64,000 nucleotides of DNA from Arthrobacter beigongshangensis. Its GTDB lineage: Bacteria > Bacillota > Bacilli > Bacillales_A > Planococcaceae. Each line of letters starts with the position of its first letter. Position 1 is the first letter of the stretch. The position numbers and the translations under genes are program-made. The notes beneath the pieces were generated by a model. That model worked only from the letters and a program-made list of their open reading frames with translations. It was not told the DNA's origin and searched no databases. The stretch is taken from positions 62,001-126,000 of the forward strand of contig NZ_JADHDX010000006.1 in the NCBI RefSeq assembly GCF_016820585.1. Direction: 5' to 3'. Positions 8,762 through 19,001 of the stretch are shown here, one piece after another.

Positions 8762-10411
8762 TTATTCAACGAATTTAATTGTTTTCAATTCAATGGAAGC
8801 ACCATATGGATGGATGATTACATCTTTCACATGTGGTTTTTGCAAATATGCTTTACCCTCAAAATAGAGTGGTCCTAATGCGCCGTCATCTGCGAGCATT
8901 AATTCTTCTGCATCAATCAACATTTGGAGTCGTTTGCTTTCATCGGGCTCTACAAGTGCATTATCGATAAGATTTTTAAAGTCCTCATTATAGTAGTTTC
9001 CGCGAAGTCCTTTTAACGGTTCTCCAATCCAAAGACTTAAAATATCCATTGCATCGTTATAATCGGCGCCCCAACGGGAAATTCCCATTTGGAACTCATT
9101 TGCTCTCATTGCATCTAAGCGGCCGCTATATGGTTTCGTTTCAATTTGCACGTCAATACCAAGATTTTTTTTGAATTCACTCTGAAGGAAAATGGCAGTG
9201 TCTTTGGCAATCGTATCATCCGCCGTTAAGATTTTGAGTGCTGGTAGTTCACCGATTTCTTCCAGTCCTTTTTCCAAAAACTCATTTGCTTTAGCGACGT
9301 CCATCTTCACGTGATCACCACTTAACTCGCGGAACGTTTTGTTTCCATCGCCGTGTACGCCAGCAGCGACTAGTCCATAAGCAGGTGCCGATCCATTATT
9401 AAGGATTGTTTTCGTTAATATATCTTGATCATATGCTAGTTGGAACGCTTTTCTAATATTCAAGTTGTCGAACGGTTTTTCGAGGAAGTTAAATTGTAGA
9501 TACCAAGAGATGAACTCGGTTTCTGTTCCGAACTCATCGCTATTACTGTACGAATCAACGTCCGATGAAGCTAAATAGACTCGATCCAGTTCTCCGGCTT
9601 CGTACAGATTTAATGCTGTGCTTTGTTCTTTAATGACCTTCATCGTAACTTTATCAAGGTCAACATTGTCTAAATCCCAGTATTCTTTGTTTTTTAATAA
9701 AGTGACGCCCTGTGCTTGGTTATATTCTGTCATGACAAAAGGACCGTTGTATAAAATGGTATCGTAGGAAAGTGCAAATTTGTCTTCGCCTACTTCATTG
9801 ATGAAATTTTCGTTCAATGGGAAGTACGTAACAAAAGCTGTTAGACCAAGAAAGAATGGCGTAGGCGATTTGATTGTCACTACTAACGTTTTATCATCCT
9901 GTGCTTCAATTCCGACAGCAGATTCATCCGCCTCTCCATCTGCAAATTCCTGGCCACCAACGATGTAATTGGCAAGAATGTCAAAGTAAGCGCCCGCTGT
10001 GTCTGGATGCATTGCACGTAACCATGAATATTGAAAGTCATAAGCTGTTACAGCCTCTCCATTACTCCACTTAATGCCATCACGAAGGTGGAAGGTGTAC
10101 GTTAACTTGTCGTCGGAAATATCAACGCTTTTCGCCATAGCTGGTTGTGGCTCATTATTCTTATCTAATCGGAAAAGTCCCTCCATGACATTATTCAAAA
10201 CAGAGAAAGAGATACCATCTGTCGTTAATACTTGGTTCAAGTCGGGAATATCATTGGCTAAACTTAAATTTACAACCTTTTCTTTCGCGCTACTTTTGGA
10301 TTCATCTGTTTTACCCTCGTCCACTTTCGGTGAATCAGTAAATCCACACCCGCTCAAAAAGACTGCTAATACAAGCGATAACGCCATTACTAAATTGAAT
10401 CTTTTCTTCAT
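8762..10411 (-). CDS. Peptide ABC transporter substrate-binding lipoprotein (SBP family 5)
   Basis: 549 residues. A lipoprotein signal with lipobox LSGC (Cys22) anchors it outside the membrane. The body is a family 5 solute-binding protein related to OppA/DppA, with YTFHLRDGIKWSNG and the long two-lobe fold; it should deliver oligo- or dipeptides to the permease pair and ATPase encoded rightward from 12684. The start is the ATG at 10411, after GAGGGGG and giving a proper signal peptide; an in-frame start at 10462 would add 17 residues before the signal. 60 bp downstream of the dipeptidase gene on the same strand. Confidence 0.93.
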   Translation of the reverse strand: MKKRFNLVMALSLVLAVFLSGCGFTDSPKVDEGKTDESKSSAKEKVVNLSLANDIPDLNQVLTTDGISFSVLNNVMEGLFRLDKNNEPQPAMAKSVDISDDKLTYTFHLRDGIKWSNGEAVTAYDFQYSWLRAMHPDTAGAYFDILANYIVGGQEFADGEADESAVGIEAQDDKTLVVTIKSPTPFFLGLTAFVTYFPLNENFINEVGEDKFALSYDTILYNGPFVMTEYNQAQGVTLLKNKEYWDLDNVDLDKVTMKVIKEQSTALNLYEAGELDRVYLASSDVDSYSNSDEFGTETEFISWYLQFNFLEKPFDNLNIRKAFQLAYDQDILTKTILNNGSAPAYGLVAAGVHGDGNKTFRELSGDHVKMDVAKANEFLEKGLEEIGELPALKILTADDTIAKDTAIFLQSEFKKNLGIDVQIETKPYSGRLDAMRANEFQMGISRWGADYNDAMDILSLWIGEPLKGLRGNYYNEDFKNLIDNALVEPDESKRLQMLIDAEELMLADDGALGPLYFEGKAYLQKPHVKDVIIHPYGASIELKTIKFVE

Positions 10412-10471
10412 AGAAATTTCCCCCTCTTTTTTAAATAAAATTGCATCGTATTGAAGTAGCATCTAACTTCC

Positions 10472-11416
10472 TTATTTGTGGCTAACAGTCAAACCGGGAC
10501 GATGATCCAAAAAGTTTTGATAAGCAAATCCTTTCACTTCGTCCTCACTGAATTTCTTCAACAACTCATTTATCAAATTGGGATGCATCGACGCATCTTC
10601 CAAACTGACAATCTTTCTTGAAATTCCATCGAAATCAGAGCCTAACCCAATTTGCTGTATGCCGCCAAGTGAACAGAAGTGGTCGATATGCTCAATTAAG
10701 TCGGAAATGGATACTGATTCTTTTTCATTTACAAAAGGTGGGTTATAGACAACGTGAATCATACCCTTTTTATCAAACATCGCTTTTGCTTGCTCATCCG
10801 TTAAATTTCTGATGTGGTTGCATAACGTTTTCGAGTTTGAATGACTTGCAATCGGGAATTTTGCCTCGTTCATGACATCCCAAAATGCCTTTTCACTTAG
10901 ATGGGAGACATCAGTAAGGATTTTATGGTCGTTATTGAATGCGATGATTTCACTGCCAAATGAGGTGATGCCTGCACCACGTTTTTCACCGGCGCCATCC
11001 GCGGCTAAATTTGCATTGTTCCAAGTCAATCCAATCGAACGAACGCCTAATTCGTAAAGGATTGATAATTTATGCATGTCGTTTCCGATTGCATCGACCC
11101 CTTCAAGAGTCAAAAAGGCACCTATTTCATGCTCTTTCAGATGATCGAAGTCTGTCCATTCTTTCAAGATTTTCATGTTCGGATTTTTTCCGAGAACTTC
11201 TGTATAGAAATAATGGACCTGATCCAAAGCAGCTTGAAACTTATGGTCGGACTTAACAGAAGGGGAAATGAAAATAGCGAATGCTTGAACTTTCACACCT
11301 CCTTTTTTGAGCTTTTCATAGTTTGCATCGAGTTCGGAAGCATTTTGGAAATTCAATTCCCCCTGCCCTGAAGCTAAACGTAGCAGGACATCGCAGTGTA
11401 AATCGATAATTTGCAT
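10472..11416 (-). CDS. M19 family (renal-type) membrane dipeptidase
   Basis: 314-residue zinc dipeptidase of the amidohydrolase superfamily. Visible metal and active-site features are HCD near the N-terminus, FLTLEG, DVSHLSEKAFWDV, SHSNSK and GLGSDFDG. No signal peptide is seen, so it probably acts in the cytoplasm on imported dipeptides. The ATG at 11416 gives the family start (M-Q-I-I-D-L-H-C-D); a TTG at 11440 would add eight residues and lacks a ribosome site, although the AAGGA ahead of the ATG is rather distant (about 14 nt). Divergent from the asparaginase gene. Confidence 0.9.
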   Translation of the reverse strand: MQIIDLHCDVLLRLASGQGELNFQNASELDANYEKLKKGGVKVQAFAIFISPSVKSDHKFQAALDQVHYFYTEVLGKNPNMKILKEWTDFDHLKEHEIGAFLTLEGVDAIGNDMHKLSILYELGVRSIGLTWNNANLAADGAGEKRGAGITSFGSEIIAFNNDHKILTDVSHLSEKAFWDVMNEAKFPIASHSNSKTLCNHIRNLTDEQAKAMFDKKGMIHVVYNPPFVNEKESVSISDLIEHIDHFCSLGGIQQIGLGSDFDGISRKIVSLEDASMHPNLINELLKKFSEDEVKGFAYQNFLDHRPGLTVSHK

Positions 11417-11543
11417 AGTCAATTTCTCATTCCTTTCCAATTGATTTTGTAATAGTCTGACGACTGAGTTGTTATAACCTTATCAAACCTGAAAGAACCT
11501 TTCAACATATTTTTTAATTATTTAAAATTATATGAATATATGG

Positions 11544-11572
11544 TTGTAATGGGGTGTTCTAGGGTTTATACT
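11544..11572 (+). promoter_or_regulatory. Promoter of the asparaginase-peptide transporter operon
   Basis: TTGTAA (11544-11549), 17-bp spacer, TATACT (11567-11572), 32 bp before the asparaginase ATG in an A+T-rich divergent intergenic region. Confidence 0.6.
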
Positions 11573-11604
11573 AATTTGAAAATGAAGAAAGTAGGGGTGA
11601 GAAT

Positions 11605-12612
11605 ATGTCATCAGAAGTACTTGTAAATGTAGAACGAGGCGACCTCGTCGAAAGTATCCACAGGGGTCATATTGTAATTGTCAATTCAAAGGGGGAGGTA
11701 GTTGCTTCGAAGGGGGATATAAACAAGGTTGTGTATGCACGCTCCTCTATGAAACCATTGCAAGCAATCCCAATTGTTGAAACAGGGGCAATGGATCACT
11801 ATGATTTCGATGAATGGGACTTGTCGCTTACCTGTGCTTCGCATAACGGAGAAGATCAACATACGGATAGGGTCACTTCGATATTGCAACGATTGGATTT
11901 GGGTGCATCGGATTTACAATGCGGAATGCACAGTCCACGTTGGCCGGAAGCCTATGAAAATCTAATTAAATCGGGTAAGAAATTAACGCCAGTTTATAAT
12001 AACTGTTCCGGCAAGCATAGCGGAATGCTAGCAACGGCAAAGCATATGCATGAGACGCTAGAAGATTATTATAAACTTGACCATCCAGTACAACAGAGAA
12101 TCCTTTCGGTCATCAGCGAAATGACGGAGACTTCACGTGATGACATTGCGATTGGAATCGATGGATGTGGCGTACCAGTTCATGGAGTACCTTTGAAAAA
12201 CTTAGCAGTTGGATTTGCGAAGTTAGCAGATCCAAGCGAACTGAGTGAGGCAAGGCAGCAAGCGATTCAGAAAATTACTTCAGCGATGATGAAGACTCCG
12301 GAAATGGTCGGCGGAACAGAGCGTTTTTGTACAGATTTCATGAAAGTAATGCAAGGAAAAATGTTCGGAAAGTCGGGTGCTGAAGGCGTGTATTGCATCG
12401 GAGTGCCGGAAATGGGCATTGGAATCGCATTAAAAATTGAAGATGGTAATGGTCGGGCTACTTCGTCAGTCGCAATTGAAACGCTTAGTCAACTGAATTT
12501 AATAAATGAAGAAGAGAAAAAGCAATTAGAAATCCACCATCTCCCAAAACTTCTGAATGCAAGAAAAGAAATCATTGGATTATTGAGACCGGTTTTTTCC
12601 ATCAATCGATAA
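11605..12612 (+). CDS. Asparaginase (asparaginase II family)
   Basis: 335 residues resembling the L-asparaginase II family (the Rhizobium type, distinct from AnsA/AnsB), which hydrolyses asparagine to aspartate and ammonia. Recognised by RGDLVESIHRGHIVIV near the N-terminus, YARSSMKPLQAIP, ASHNGEDQHT, NNCSGKHSGMLATA and GIDGCGVPVHGVPL. ATG follows AGGGGTGAG. It heads a rightward run with two permeases, a double ATPase and a possible regulator, so it probably processes the products of imported peptides together with the divergent dipeptidase. Substrate is inferred from family. Confidence 0.88.
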   Translation: MSSEVLVNVERGDLVESIHRGHIVIVNSKGEVVASKGDINKVVYARSSMKPLQAIPIVETGAMDHYDFDEWDLSLTCASHNGEDQHTDRVTSILQRLDLGASDLQCGMHSPRWPEAYENLIKSGKKLTPVYNNCSGKHSGMLATAKHMHETLEDYYKLDHPVQQRILSVISEMTETSRDDIAIGIDGCGVPVHGVPLKNLAVGFAKLADPSELSEARQQAIQKITSAMMKTPEMVGGTERFCTDFMKVMQGKMFGKSGAEGVYCIGVPEMGIGIALKIEDGNGRATSSVAIETLSQLNLINEEEKKQLEIHHLPKLLNARKEIIGLLRPVFSINR

Positions 12613-12683
12613 TTCACGAAGATCTAATCTTTTTAGTCCAATCCACGAATGTACTTCATTATTTATATAAAGAGGTGAATCGT

Positions 12684-13619
12684 TTGAAAAAGTTTATCGC
12701 GGTAAGAGTAGTGAACATCATCTTGACATTACTTGTCATTGCTACGGCCACGTTTTTTCTTATGAAGTTATTGCCGGGATCGCCGTTCGATGAAGAGAAA
12801 CTAGCTGGCCTGTCGGATGAGGCGCGAATGGAGTTCTATACGAGATACGGACTGGATAAACCGGTATTTGTGCAATACGGTAAATATATGGGGAATCTCG
12901 TTCAAGGCGACTTGGGGACTTCCTTTTATTTTAAAGGACAAAAAGTGGAATCCCTTATCAAAAGTAGGATCGGTCCCTCTGCTTTGTTGGGTTTACAAGC
13001 AGTCCTTTTAGGTATGTCGATTGGTCTTCTATTAGGGATGATAGCTGCATTTCGGCATAATACGGCATGGGATTACTTCACGATGTTTATCGCAGTGATA
13101 GGTGTATCCATTCCAAACTTTGTATTTGCGGCATTGCTGCAATATTATGTCGGATTGAAGTGGGGGATTTTTCCTGTAGCATTTTGGAACAGTTATAGTA
13201 GTTCCGTTTTGCCGACCATTGCCCTTTCGATGATGGTAATCGCACTTATTGCCCGTTTCACTCGAAATGAAATGTTAGAAGTTTTGCAACAAGATTATAT
13301 TTTAACCGCTAAAGCTAAAGGTTTATCGCAGTGGAATGTGATTTTTCATCATACGTTGCGGAATTCGTTGATCCCGATTATTACCATCTTGGGACCGATT
13401 ACAGTTAGTTTGTTGACGGGCTCACTTGTCATCGAAAATATCTTCGGAATTCCTGGTATAGGAAGTCTGTTTGTTGATTCGATTAAAGTGAATGATTATA
13501 CAACGATTATGGGACTGACACTTTTCTACAGTGCCTTTTATATTTTGATAGTACTCATTGTAGACCTACTTTATGGGGTTATTGACCCACGAATACGCTT
13601 AACTGAGTCAAAGGGGTGA
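12684..13619 (+). CDS. Peptide ABC transporter permease, DppB/OppB type
   Basis: 311-residue inner-membrane permease with six predicted helices and the EAA-type cytoplasmic loop (AKAKGLSQWNVIFHHTLRNSLIPI). The N-terminal helix and GSPFD region are typical of DppB/OppB. I chose TTG at 12684 because AGAGGTG lies 6 nt ahead; the GTG at 12675 would lie inside that ribosome site. It pairs with the following permease and uses the substrate-binding protein encoded leftward at 8762-10411. Confidence 0.93.
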   Translation: MKKFIAVRVVNIILTLLVIATATFFLMKLLPGSPFDEEKLAGLSDEARMEFYTRYGLDKPVFVQYGKYMGNLVQGDLGTSFYFKGQKVESLIKSRIGPSALLGLQAVLLGMSIGLLLGMIAAFRHNTAWDYFTMFIAVIGVSIPNFVFAALLQYYVGLKWGIFPVAFWNSYSSSVLPTIALSMMVIALIARFTRNEMLEVLQQDYILTAKAKGLSQWNVIFHHTLRNSLIPIITILGPITVSLLTGSLVIENIFGIPGIGSLFVDSIKVNDYTTIMGLTLFYSAFYILIVLIVDLLYGVIDPRIRLTESKG

Positions 13620-13624
13620 GGCAG

Positions 13625-14581
13625 ATGGCGAACAACAGTCTAAAAGAATATGAACTTAATCATGATGACTTGATTCGGGAAGATTCGTTTAAGGTGGTTG
13701 GTGAGAAGAAAGATTCACAAGATCTTGTATCAAGACCCCAGATAAGTATGGCGAAAGAAAGCTGGCTGCGTTTAACAAAAAATAAAGGGGCCATTTTAAG
13801 TTTGTTCATACTAGCTATTCTCATCGTTTTGGCTATTGTGGGTCCTTACATGAATGATTACACCTATGAACAAACCGATTATGACCAGGTTTTCCAAAAA
13901 CCAAACAACGAGCACTGGTTAGGCACTGATCGGTTTGGACGAGATCAGTGGACGCGTGTTTGGGAAGGTACACGAATTTCGCTTTATATTGCTCTATTGG
14001 CGACAGCTCTTGATTTGATGATCGGAGTAGCATATGGTTCCATTTCTGCCTTGATTGGTGGACGTGTTGATAATGTTATGCAACGTGTAATCGAGGTATT
14101 GGTCGGGATTCCGAATCTTATTCTTATTATCTTACTAATCATGCTTATGAGACCGGGTATTATGACAATTACAATCGCCATGGTTATTACAGGGTGGGTG
14201 AATATGGCAAGGCTTGTTCGGTCGCAAGTATTCAAATTGAAAACACAGGAATTCATCTTGGCTTCCAGGGCATTGGGAGCTTCGAATAGTAGGCTTATCA
14301 AGGAGCATTTTATTCCGAATACGCTAGGCCTTATTATTGTCAACATGATGTTTACGATTCCGGCAGCTATTTTTACCGAAGCGTTTCTTAGTTTTATTGG
14401 TCTAGGGTTACAGGAACCGTTAGCGTCATTGGGCGTATTGATTAATGATGGATTTCAGGCAATGCGAAATCACTTTTATCTGTTGTTATTTCCAGCCCTT
14501 GTCATAGTCGCTTTAATGGTCTGTTTTAATTTACTAGCGGATGGTCTACGGGATGCTCTCGACCCTAAAATGAGAAAATAA
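13625..14581 (+). CDS. Peptide ABC transporter permease, DppC/OppC type
   Basis: 318 residues. It has an N-terminal cytoplasmic extension of about 55 residues, the OppC_N segment, six helices, an HWLGTDRFGRDQWTRVWEG motif typical of DppC/OppC, and an EAA loop with SRALGASNSRLIKEHFIPN. The ATG at 13625 follows AAAGGGG and lies 5 nt past the preceding stop, implying translational coupling. A GTG at 13616 overlaps the upstream gene and is less likely. Confidence 0.93.
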   Translation: MANNSLKEYELNHDDLIREDSFKVVGEKKDSQDLVSRPQISMAKESWLRLTKNKGAILSLFILAILIVLAIVGPYMNDYTYEQTDYDQVFQKPNNEHWLGTDRFGRDQWTRVWEGTRISLYIALLATALDLMIGVAYGSISALIGGRVDNVMQRVIEVLVGIPNLILIILLIMLMRPGIMTITIAMVITGWVNMARLVRSQVFKLKTQEFILASRALGASNSRLIKEHFIPNTLGLIIVNMMFTIPAAIFTEAFLSFIGLGLQEPLASLGVLINDGFQAMRNHFYLLLFPALVIVALMVCFNLLADGLRDALDPKMRK

Positions 14582-14603
14582 TACATCAACTTGGAGGTGA
14601 TAG

Positions 14604-16613
14604 ATGATGAAGCCATTATTAGAAGTGAAGGACTTGCATATTTCTTTTCATACTCAGTCAGGCACTGTAAAGGCGGTACGGGGTGTGAATTTCACTATGA
14701 ATAAAGGTGAAACCTTGGCGATCGTTGGGGAATCAGGATCTGGGAAATCGGTTACCTCTAAAGCGATTATGCAGTTACTTCCATCCCAATCGGCGACTTA
14801 CGATCGGGGACAAATCTTATTTGAAGGACAGAATCTTTTGGAAGTCTCAGATAAAAAGATGGAATCGATTCGCGGTTCGGAAATAGCGATGGTGTTTCAG
14901 GATCCGATGACGGCACTTAATCCTACCATGACAATCGGAAAGCAGGTTGCGGAAAGTGCGGTTAAACACGGGGGAGTTTCGAAAAAAGATGCGCTAAAAA
15001 AGGCGATTGAAATATTGGAGCTCGTCGGAATTCCTGAGCCATCAACGAGGGTGAATCAATATCCTCATCAATTTTCTGGTGGCATGAGACAGCGTGTTGT
15101 CATTGCGATTGCGATTGCTTGCAACCCTAGGCTACTCATTGCGGATGAACCCACAACAGCATTGGACGTGACGATTCAAGCGCAGATTTTAGATTTGTTA
15201 AGAGATATTCAAAAGAAAATGGACACTTCGATTGTGTTAATTACCCATGATTTAGGTGTCGTTGCAAATATGGCTGACAAGGTTGCGGTTATGTATGCAG
15301 GAAAGATTGTGGAGGAAGGCACTGTTAACGAAGTTTTTTACGAGTCACAACACCCATATACTCGGGGGTTGCTCAAATCGATACCAGACTTAAGTTCAAA
15401 TATGGAACTCTATTCAATTCCTGGGTCTCCTCCGGATCTTATGAATCCGCCTCAAGGTGATGCATTTGCCGCTCGAAATGAGTTTGCCCTTGCAATTGAT
15501 TATGAAGTTCAACCTCCAATGTTTAAAGTATCTCAGACACATTCCGCTGCAACATGGCTATTGCATCCAAAAGCGCCAAGTCTCTCTTCGATTGTTAAAG
15601 TGAGAGAGAAAGAAGTAGTTGCGGTAGAAAAAAAGAAAAGAACCGACTTTTCTGCTACAGATTCCATTATCCAAGTGCACAACTTGCAAAAGCACTTTCA
15701 TATCTCCGGAGATACATACTTGAAGGCTGTAGACGGGGTATCTTTTGATATTAAAAAAGGTGAGACACTCGGTTTGGTTGGAGAGTCGGGCTGTGGGAAA
15801 TCGACAATTGGGCGGACCATTATACGATTATATGAACCTACTGGCGGTGAAGTCTATTATAACGATAGTCCGATACACGGTCATTTAAAGAAAGAAAGTG
15901 AAAGTAGAATTAGGCAAAAGCTTCAAATGATCTTCCAAGACCCCTATGCTTCACTGAATCCTAGGAAGAAAGTGATTGACTCAGTTGCTGAAGGAATTGA
16001 CATCCATCAATTAGCTGCGAGCCCAAAAGATCGAAAAGATATTGTACAAAACTTACTGGAAATTGTCGGGTTGAATAAAGATTTTATGAATCGGTATCCG
16101 CATGAATTCTCGGGTGGTCAAAGACAGAGGGTCGGAATTGCACGTGCATTGGCAGTCAATCCGGAAGTCATTATTGCGGACGAGCCTATTTCGGCACTGG
16201 ATGTTTCGATTCAAGCTCAAGTAGTGAATTTGTTAAAAGATTTACAACACGAAAAAGAATTGACATATTTATTTATAGCACATGATATTTCAATGGTGAA
16301 ATACATTAGTGATCGCATTGGAGTCATGTACCTAGGAAACTTGGTTGAACTTGCTTCAACGGATGATTTAAGTAGAGAACCGTTACATCCGTATACACAG
16401 GCACTCATGTCGGCGGTTCCTGTCCCGGATCCGAAAATAGAGCGGGAGCGTGGACGAATTGTGTTAACTGGAGATCTTCCAAACCCGATGAATCCGCCAA
16501 CGGGTTGCCGATTCAGAACGCGTTGTCCGTTTGCTATGGATAAATGTAAGGAAACGCCGGTTTGGAAGGAAGCGCAACCGAACCATTGGGTAGCTTGCCA
16601 TCTTATTGAATAG
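14604..16613 (+). CDS. Fused double-ATPase peptide transporter subunit (DppD-DppF fusion)
   Basis: 669 residues with two complete ABC domains: Walker A GESGSGKS with [15 protein letters not shown] and [12 protein letters not shown] in the first half, and GESGCGKS with [15 protein letters not shown] and [12 protein letters not shown] in the second. Each is followed by the oligopeptide-transporter C-terminal extension. The second extension keeps the Cys cluster ([14 protein letters not shown] ... ACHL), while in the first all Cys are replaced. One polypeptide thus replaces the separate DppD and DppF subunits. ATG follows TTGGAGGTGATAG. Cytoplasmic motor for the two upstream permeases. Confidence 0.93.
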   Translation: MMKPLLEVKDLHISFHTQSGTVKAVRGVNFTMNKGETLAIVGESGSGKSVTSKAIMQLLPSQSATYDRGQILFEGQNLLEVSDKKMESIRGSEIAMVFQDPMTALNPTMTIGKQVAESAVKHGGVSKKDALKKAIEILELVGIPEPSTRVNQYPHQFSGGMRQRVVIAIAIACNPRLLIADEPTTALDVTIQAQILDLLRDIQKKMDTSIVLITHDLGVVANMADKVAVMYAGKIVEEGTVNEVFYESQHPYTRGLLKSIPDLSSNMELYSIPGSPPDLMNPPQGDAFAARNEFALAIDYEVQPPMFKVSQTHSAATWLLHPKAPSLSSIVKVREKEVVAVEKKKRTDFSATDSIIQVHNLQKHFHISGDTYLKAVDGVSFDIKKGETLGLVGESGCGKSTIGRTIIRLYEPTGGEVYYNDSPIHGHLKKESESRIRQKLQMIFQDPYASLNPRKKVIDSVAEGIDIHQLAASPKDRKDIVQNLLEIVGLNKDFMNRYPHEFSGGQRQRVGIARALAVNPEVIIADEPISALDVSIQAQVVNLLKDLQHEKELTYLFIAHDISMVKYISDRIGVMYLGNLVELASTDDLSREPLHPYTQALMSAVPVPDPKIERERGRIVLTGDLPNPMNPPTGCRFRTRCPFAMDKCKETPVWKEAQPNHWVACHLIE

Positions 16614-16676
16614 AGGATGGATCATTGATAGTATCATGGAAAATAGTTGAGTTATGCAGGAAGACGAGGAGAAATA

Positions 16677-17624
16677 ATGAAAAAGAAAATTCATATCATC
16701 TCGATTCAAGAAGGATATTTAACAACAATCTCTAAGCAATTGGAGCTTGTATTTGGAGATAGAGCATCTATTTCCAAGCTAATTGTGAAGGATCTTGAAA
16801 TGGGAATGATTGCCGAGAAGGATCTTGTCATTTTATCAAGATCTATTCTAATGGGGGTTGCTCGCCCTTTTATCCCGAAATCATGCAGTATCATTTTTTC
16901 GACCAGGGAAGTAAATATTGCGAATGCAAAAAGAATAATAGATCTACCGCCGGGTCAAAAAATGTTAGTTATCAATGATACGATGGAAAATGCTCAGGAG
17001 ACGGTAGATTCGTTGCAAAATCTTTTCTTCACTCACACGTATTTTATGGTTGATGAAACGAATCCAAATCAAAGTATTCCAGAGGATATTGATTATATTA
17101 TTACACCTGGTGAAATGGATTATGTCCCGAATCAATTCTCCAATGTCATTGATATTGGACCGAGATTATTATCCTACGGCACATTGTGGGAAACTGCCCA
17201 AGCCCTAAATGAAGATTTCACGCATGAACAACTCGTGAATCGTTTTGTTAAATCACAGGTATTTCTTGCTGAAGAAGGATTCAATGATAAGGAGGGAACT
17301 TCGGGGTCAAATGAGGCTTCTCCAAGAATTAGACTTACCAATGCCGAAATTCAAACGATAAACCTGAAAATTGAGGAGCATGGATTCTTGGAGGAAAGTG
17401 TCAGAATCCTAGAGCTTTATGCGGAAGGAAAGCGTAGTTTAAAAACGTTCGGACGCTTGAAATTGAAAGACCTACTAGAGGAGTACACTATTTTTCTGTC
17501 CGAGCAGCAGCTAAGACTGCGCTTAGAAATTCTTCAAGAGCTAGGGTTGTTGAATGCCCGACAAGGAAGAGGTGGTACAATGATTACCGCCTTGGGAGAA
17601 AATTATTTGCAAAATAGGATGTAG
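16677..17624 (+). CDS. Unrecognised protein, possible transcriptional regulator of the peptide operon
   Basis: 315 residues that I cannot place in a named family. The N-terminal half (about 1-180) looks like an alpha/beta sensor-type fold without membrane segments, faintly recalling N-terminal ligand domains of PrpR-like activators, but the AAA domain expected there is absent. The C-terminal part (about 230-315) is helical and ends in LRLEILQELGLLNARQGRGGTMITALGENYL, which reads like a winged helix with beta wing. ATG follows ACGAGGAG. Being last in the operon and followed by a terminator, it may regulate the peptide genes; this is inference from position. Confidence 0.7.
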   Translation: MKKKIHIISIQEGYLTTISKQLELVFGDRASISKLIVKDLEMGMIAEKDLVILSRSILMGVARPFIPKSCSIIFSTREVNIANAKRIIDLPPGQKMLVINDTMENAQETVDSLQNLFFTHTYFMVDETNPNQSIPEDIDYIITPGEMDYVPNQFSNVIDIGPRLLSYGTLWETAQALNEDFTHEQLVNRFVKSQVFLAEEGFNDKEGTSGSNEASPRIRLTNAEIQTINLKIEEHGFLEESVRILELYAEGKRSLKTFGRLKLKDLLEEYTIFLSEQQLRLRLEILQELGLLNARQGRGGTMITALGENYLQNRM

Positions 17625-17641
17625 ATTATATATAAGTATGT

Positions 17642-17691
17642 ACACGAAGCACCCCCAGCCTTTATTGAGGGGGAGGTACTTCGTGTTTTTT
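17642..17691 (+). terminator. Terminator of the peptide-transport operon
   Basis: ACACGAAG (17642-17649) pairs with CTTCGTGT (17679-17686), with an inner CCCCC/GGGGG stem, then six T. Confidence 0.88.
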
Positions 17692-17741
17692 CTAGTGGTG
17701 GGAATATTTAAATCCTATGTTCCCGGCGGGACGTATGCGCG

Positions 17742-18971
17742 TTATTTTGCCATGGATTGGTTGCTTGTGAGTGTGATGGCGATTGTTTTTAATTCCGCGC
17801 CGCGGTAAATCGTAAACGTAGCTGTATCGCCAACCTTTAGTTGTGCATATAGAAACTTGCGTAGTTCCGTTGGGTTATTGATATTAGTGCCGTTAATGGC
17901 GGTGATCACATCTTCCACTTCAAGTCCAGCTTTGCCAGCAGCAGATAAAGGATCGACGTTTGCGACCATTACGCCACCTTTTACTTCTTGAGGAAGCTGT
18001 TGTAGGTACATAGGCGGTACTTGTGCAAGGTCAGCAAGTCCAATACCGATGTAAGGACGTTCAATTTGTCCATGCAATGTCATTTCTTCAATCAGTGGAA
18101 TGACTTCGTTACTTGGAATGGCAAAGCCAAGTCCTTCAACGCCGTTTTCGGCAATTTTCAAGCTGTTAATGCCGATGACTTGTCCCGCTGAATTCAGTAG
18201 CGCACCACCACTATTCCCAGGGTTAATGGCTGCATCTGTTTGAATGACGTTCATCTCCCATTCACCAGCGGATGTATTGACGTTAATGGCCCGATTGACT
18301 GCACTAACAATCCCTTGCGTTACAGTACCAGAAAAATCAAGTCCAAGCGGGTTACCGATGGCAACGACTGCATCACCTGCGCGTAATTGATCAGAGTCCC
18401 CGAATTCAAGAACGGACTTGGCGTATTTTGCATCGATCGTTAGTACAGCCAAATCGCTTAGTGCGTCTTTACCGACTAGTTCTGCTGTTGTCTTTTCTCC
18501 ACTTTCTAACGAGACTTCAAGTTTTTCAGCTCCTTCAATGACGTGATTGTTTGTGACGATGTAAGCTTTATCGTCGACGATTTTGTAAACAACACCTGAG
18601 CCTGTGCCGCTTTTCACTGCCTCAGAATTTTGGGCGAAGCGATTAACGGAAGTTTTGTAATTGACAATTCCGACGATTGCACTGGATGCCTGTTCTACCA
18701 TATCTGCTAGTGACGTTGGGTCTTTTACGGTTGTTTGCTGCACATTATAAGGAGCAGTAGTTGAAGTAACAGGAACGGTTCCTTCAGAACTTGCCTGTAG
18801 GAGATCGGTATTGGTCACGACCCCCAATGTTAGCATAGACCCGATGATACCAGCTCCAATTGTTGATAAAAAACGTTTACCTGACTTGTTTTTGTTCTTT
18901 GGGGGTTTCACTATTTCTTGTACAGTTTCTACCTCAGTTTCTTGAATTGTTTCTAACTCTTTATCCATCAT
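17742..18971 (-). CDS. HtrA/DegP-type membrane-anchored serine protease with PDZ domain
   Basis: 409-residue quality-control protease. A basic N-terminal segment and one transmembrane helix (about residues 34-52) anchor it with the catalytic domain outside. The trypsin-like triad is visible as His in VTNNHVIEG, Asp in ALSDLAVL and Ser in NPGNSGGAL; a PDZ domain follows (about 300-395). It degrades or refolds misfolded exported proteins. B. subtilis has HtrA, HtrB and YyxA, and I cannot say which this matches. The promoter shares a ~30-bp element with prsA. The start is one of two adjacent ATGs (18971 or 18968), preceded by GGGAGGAAT. Confidence 0.92.
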   Translation of the reverse strand: MMDKELETIQETEVETVQEIVKPPKNKNKSGKRFLSTIGAGIIGSMLTLGVVTNTDLLQASSEGTVPVTSTTAPYNVQQTTVKDPTSLADMVEQASSAIVGIVNYKTSVNRFAQNSEAVKSGTGSGVVYKIVDDKAYIVTNNHVIEGAEKLEVSLESGEKTTAELVGKDALSDLAVLTIDAKYAKSVLEFGDSDQLRAGDAVVAIGNPLGLDFSGTVTQGIVSAVNRAINVNTSAGEWEMNVIQTDAAINPGNSGGALLNSAGQVIGINSLKIAENGVEGLGFAIPSNEVIPLIEEMTLHGQIERPYIGIGLADLAQVPPMYLQQLPQEVKGGVMVANVDPLSAAGKAGLEVEDVITAINGTNINNPTELRKFLYAQLKVGDTATFTIYRGAELKTIAITLTSNQSMAK

Positions 18972-19001
18972 TTATTCCTCCCGTTCAATCTGATTATTTT
19001 C

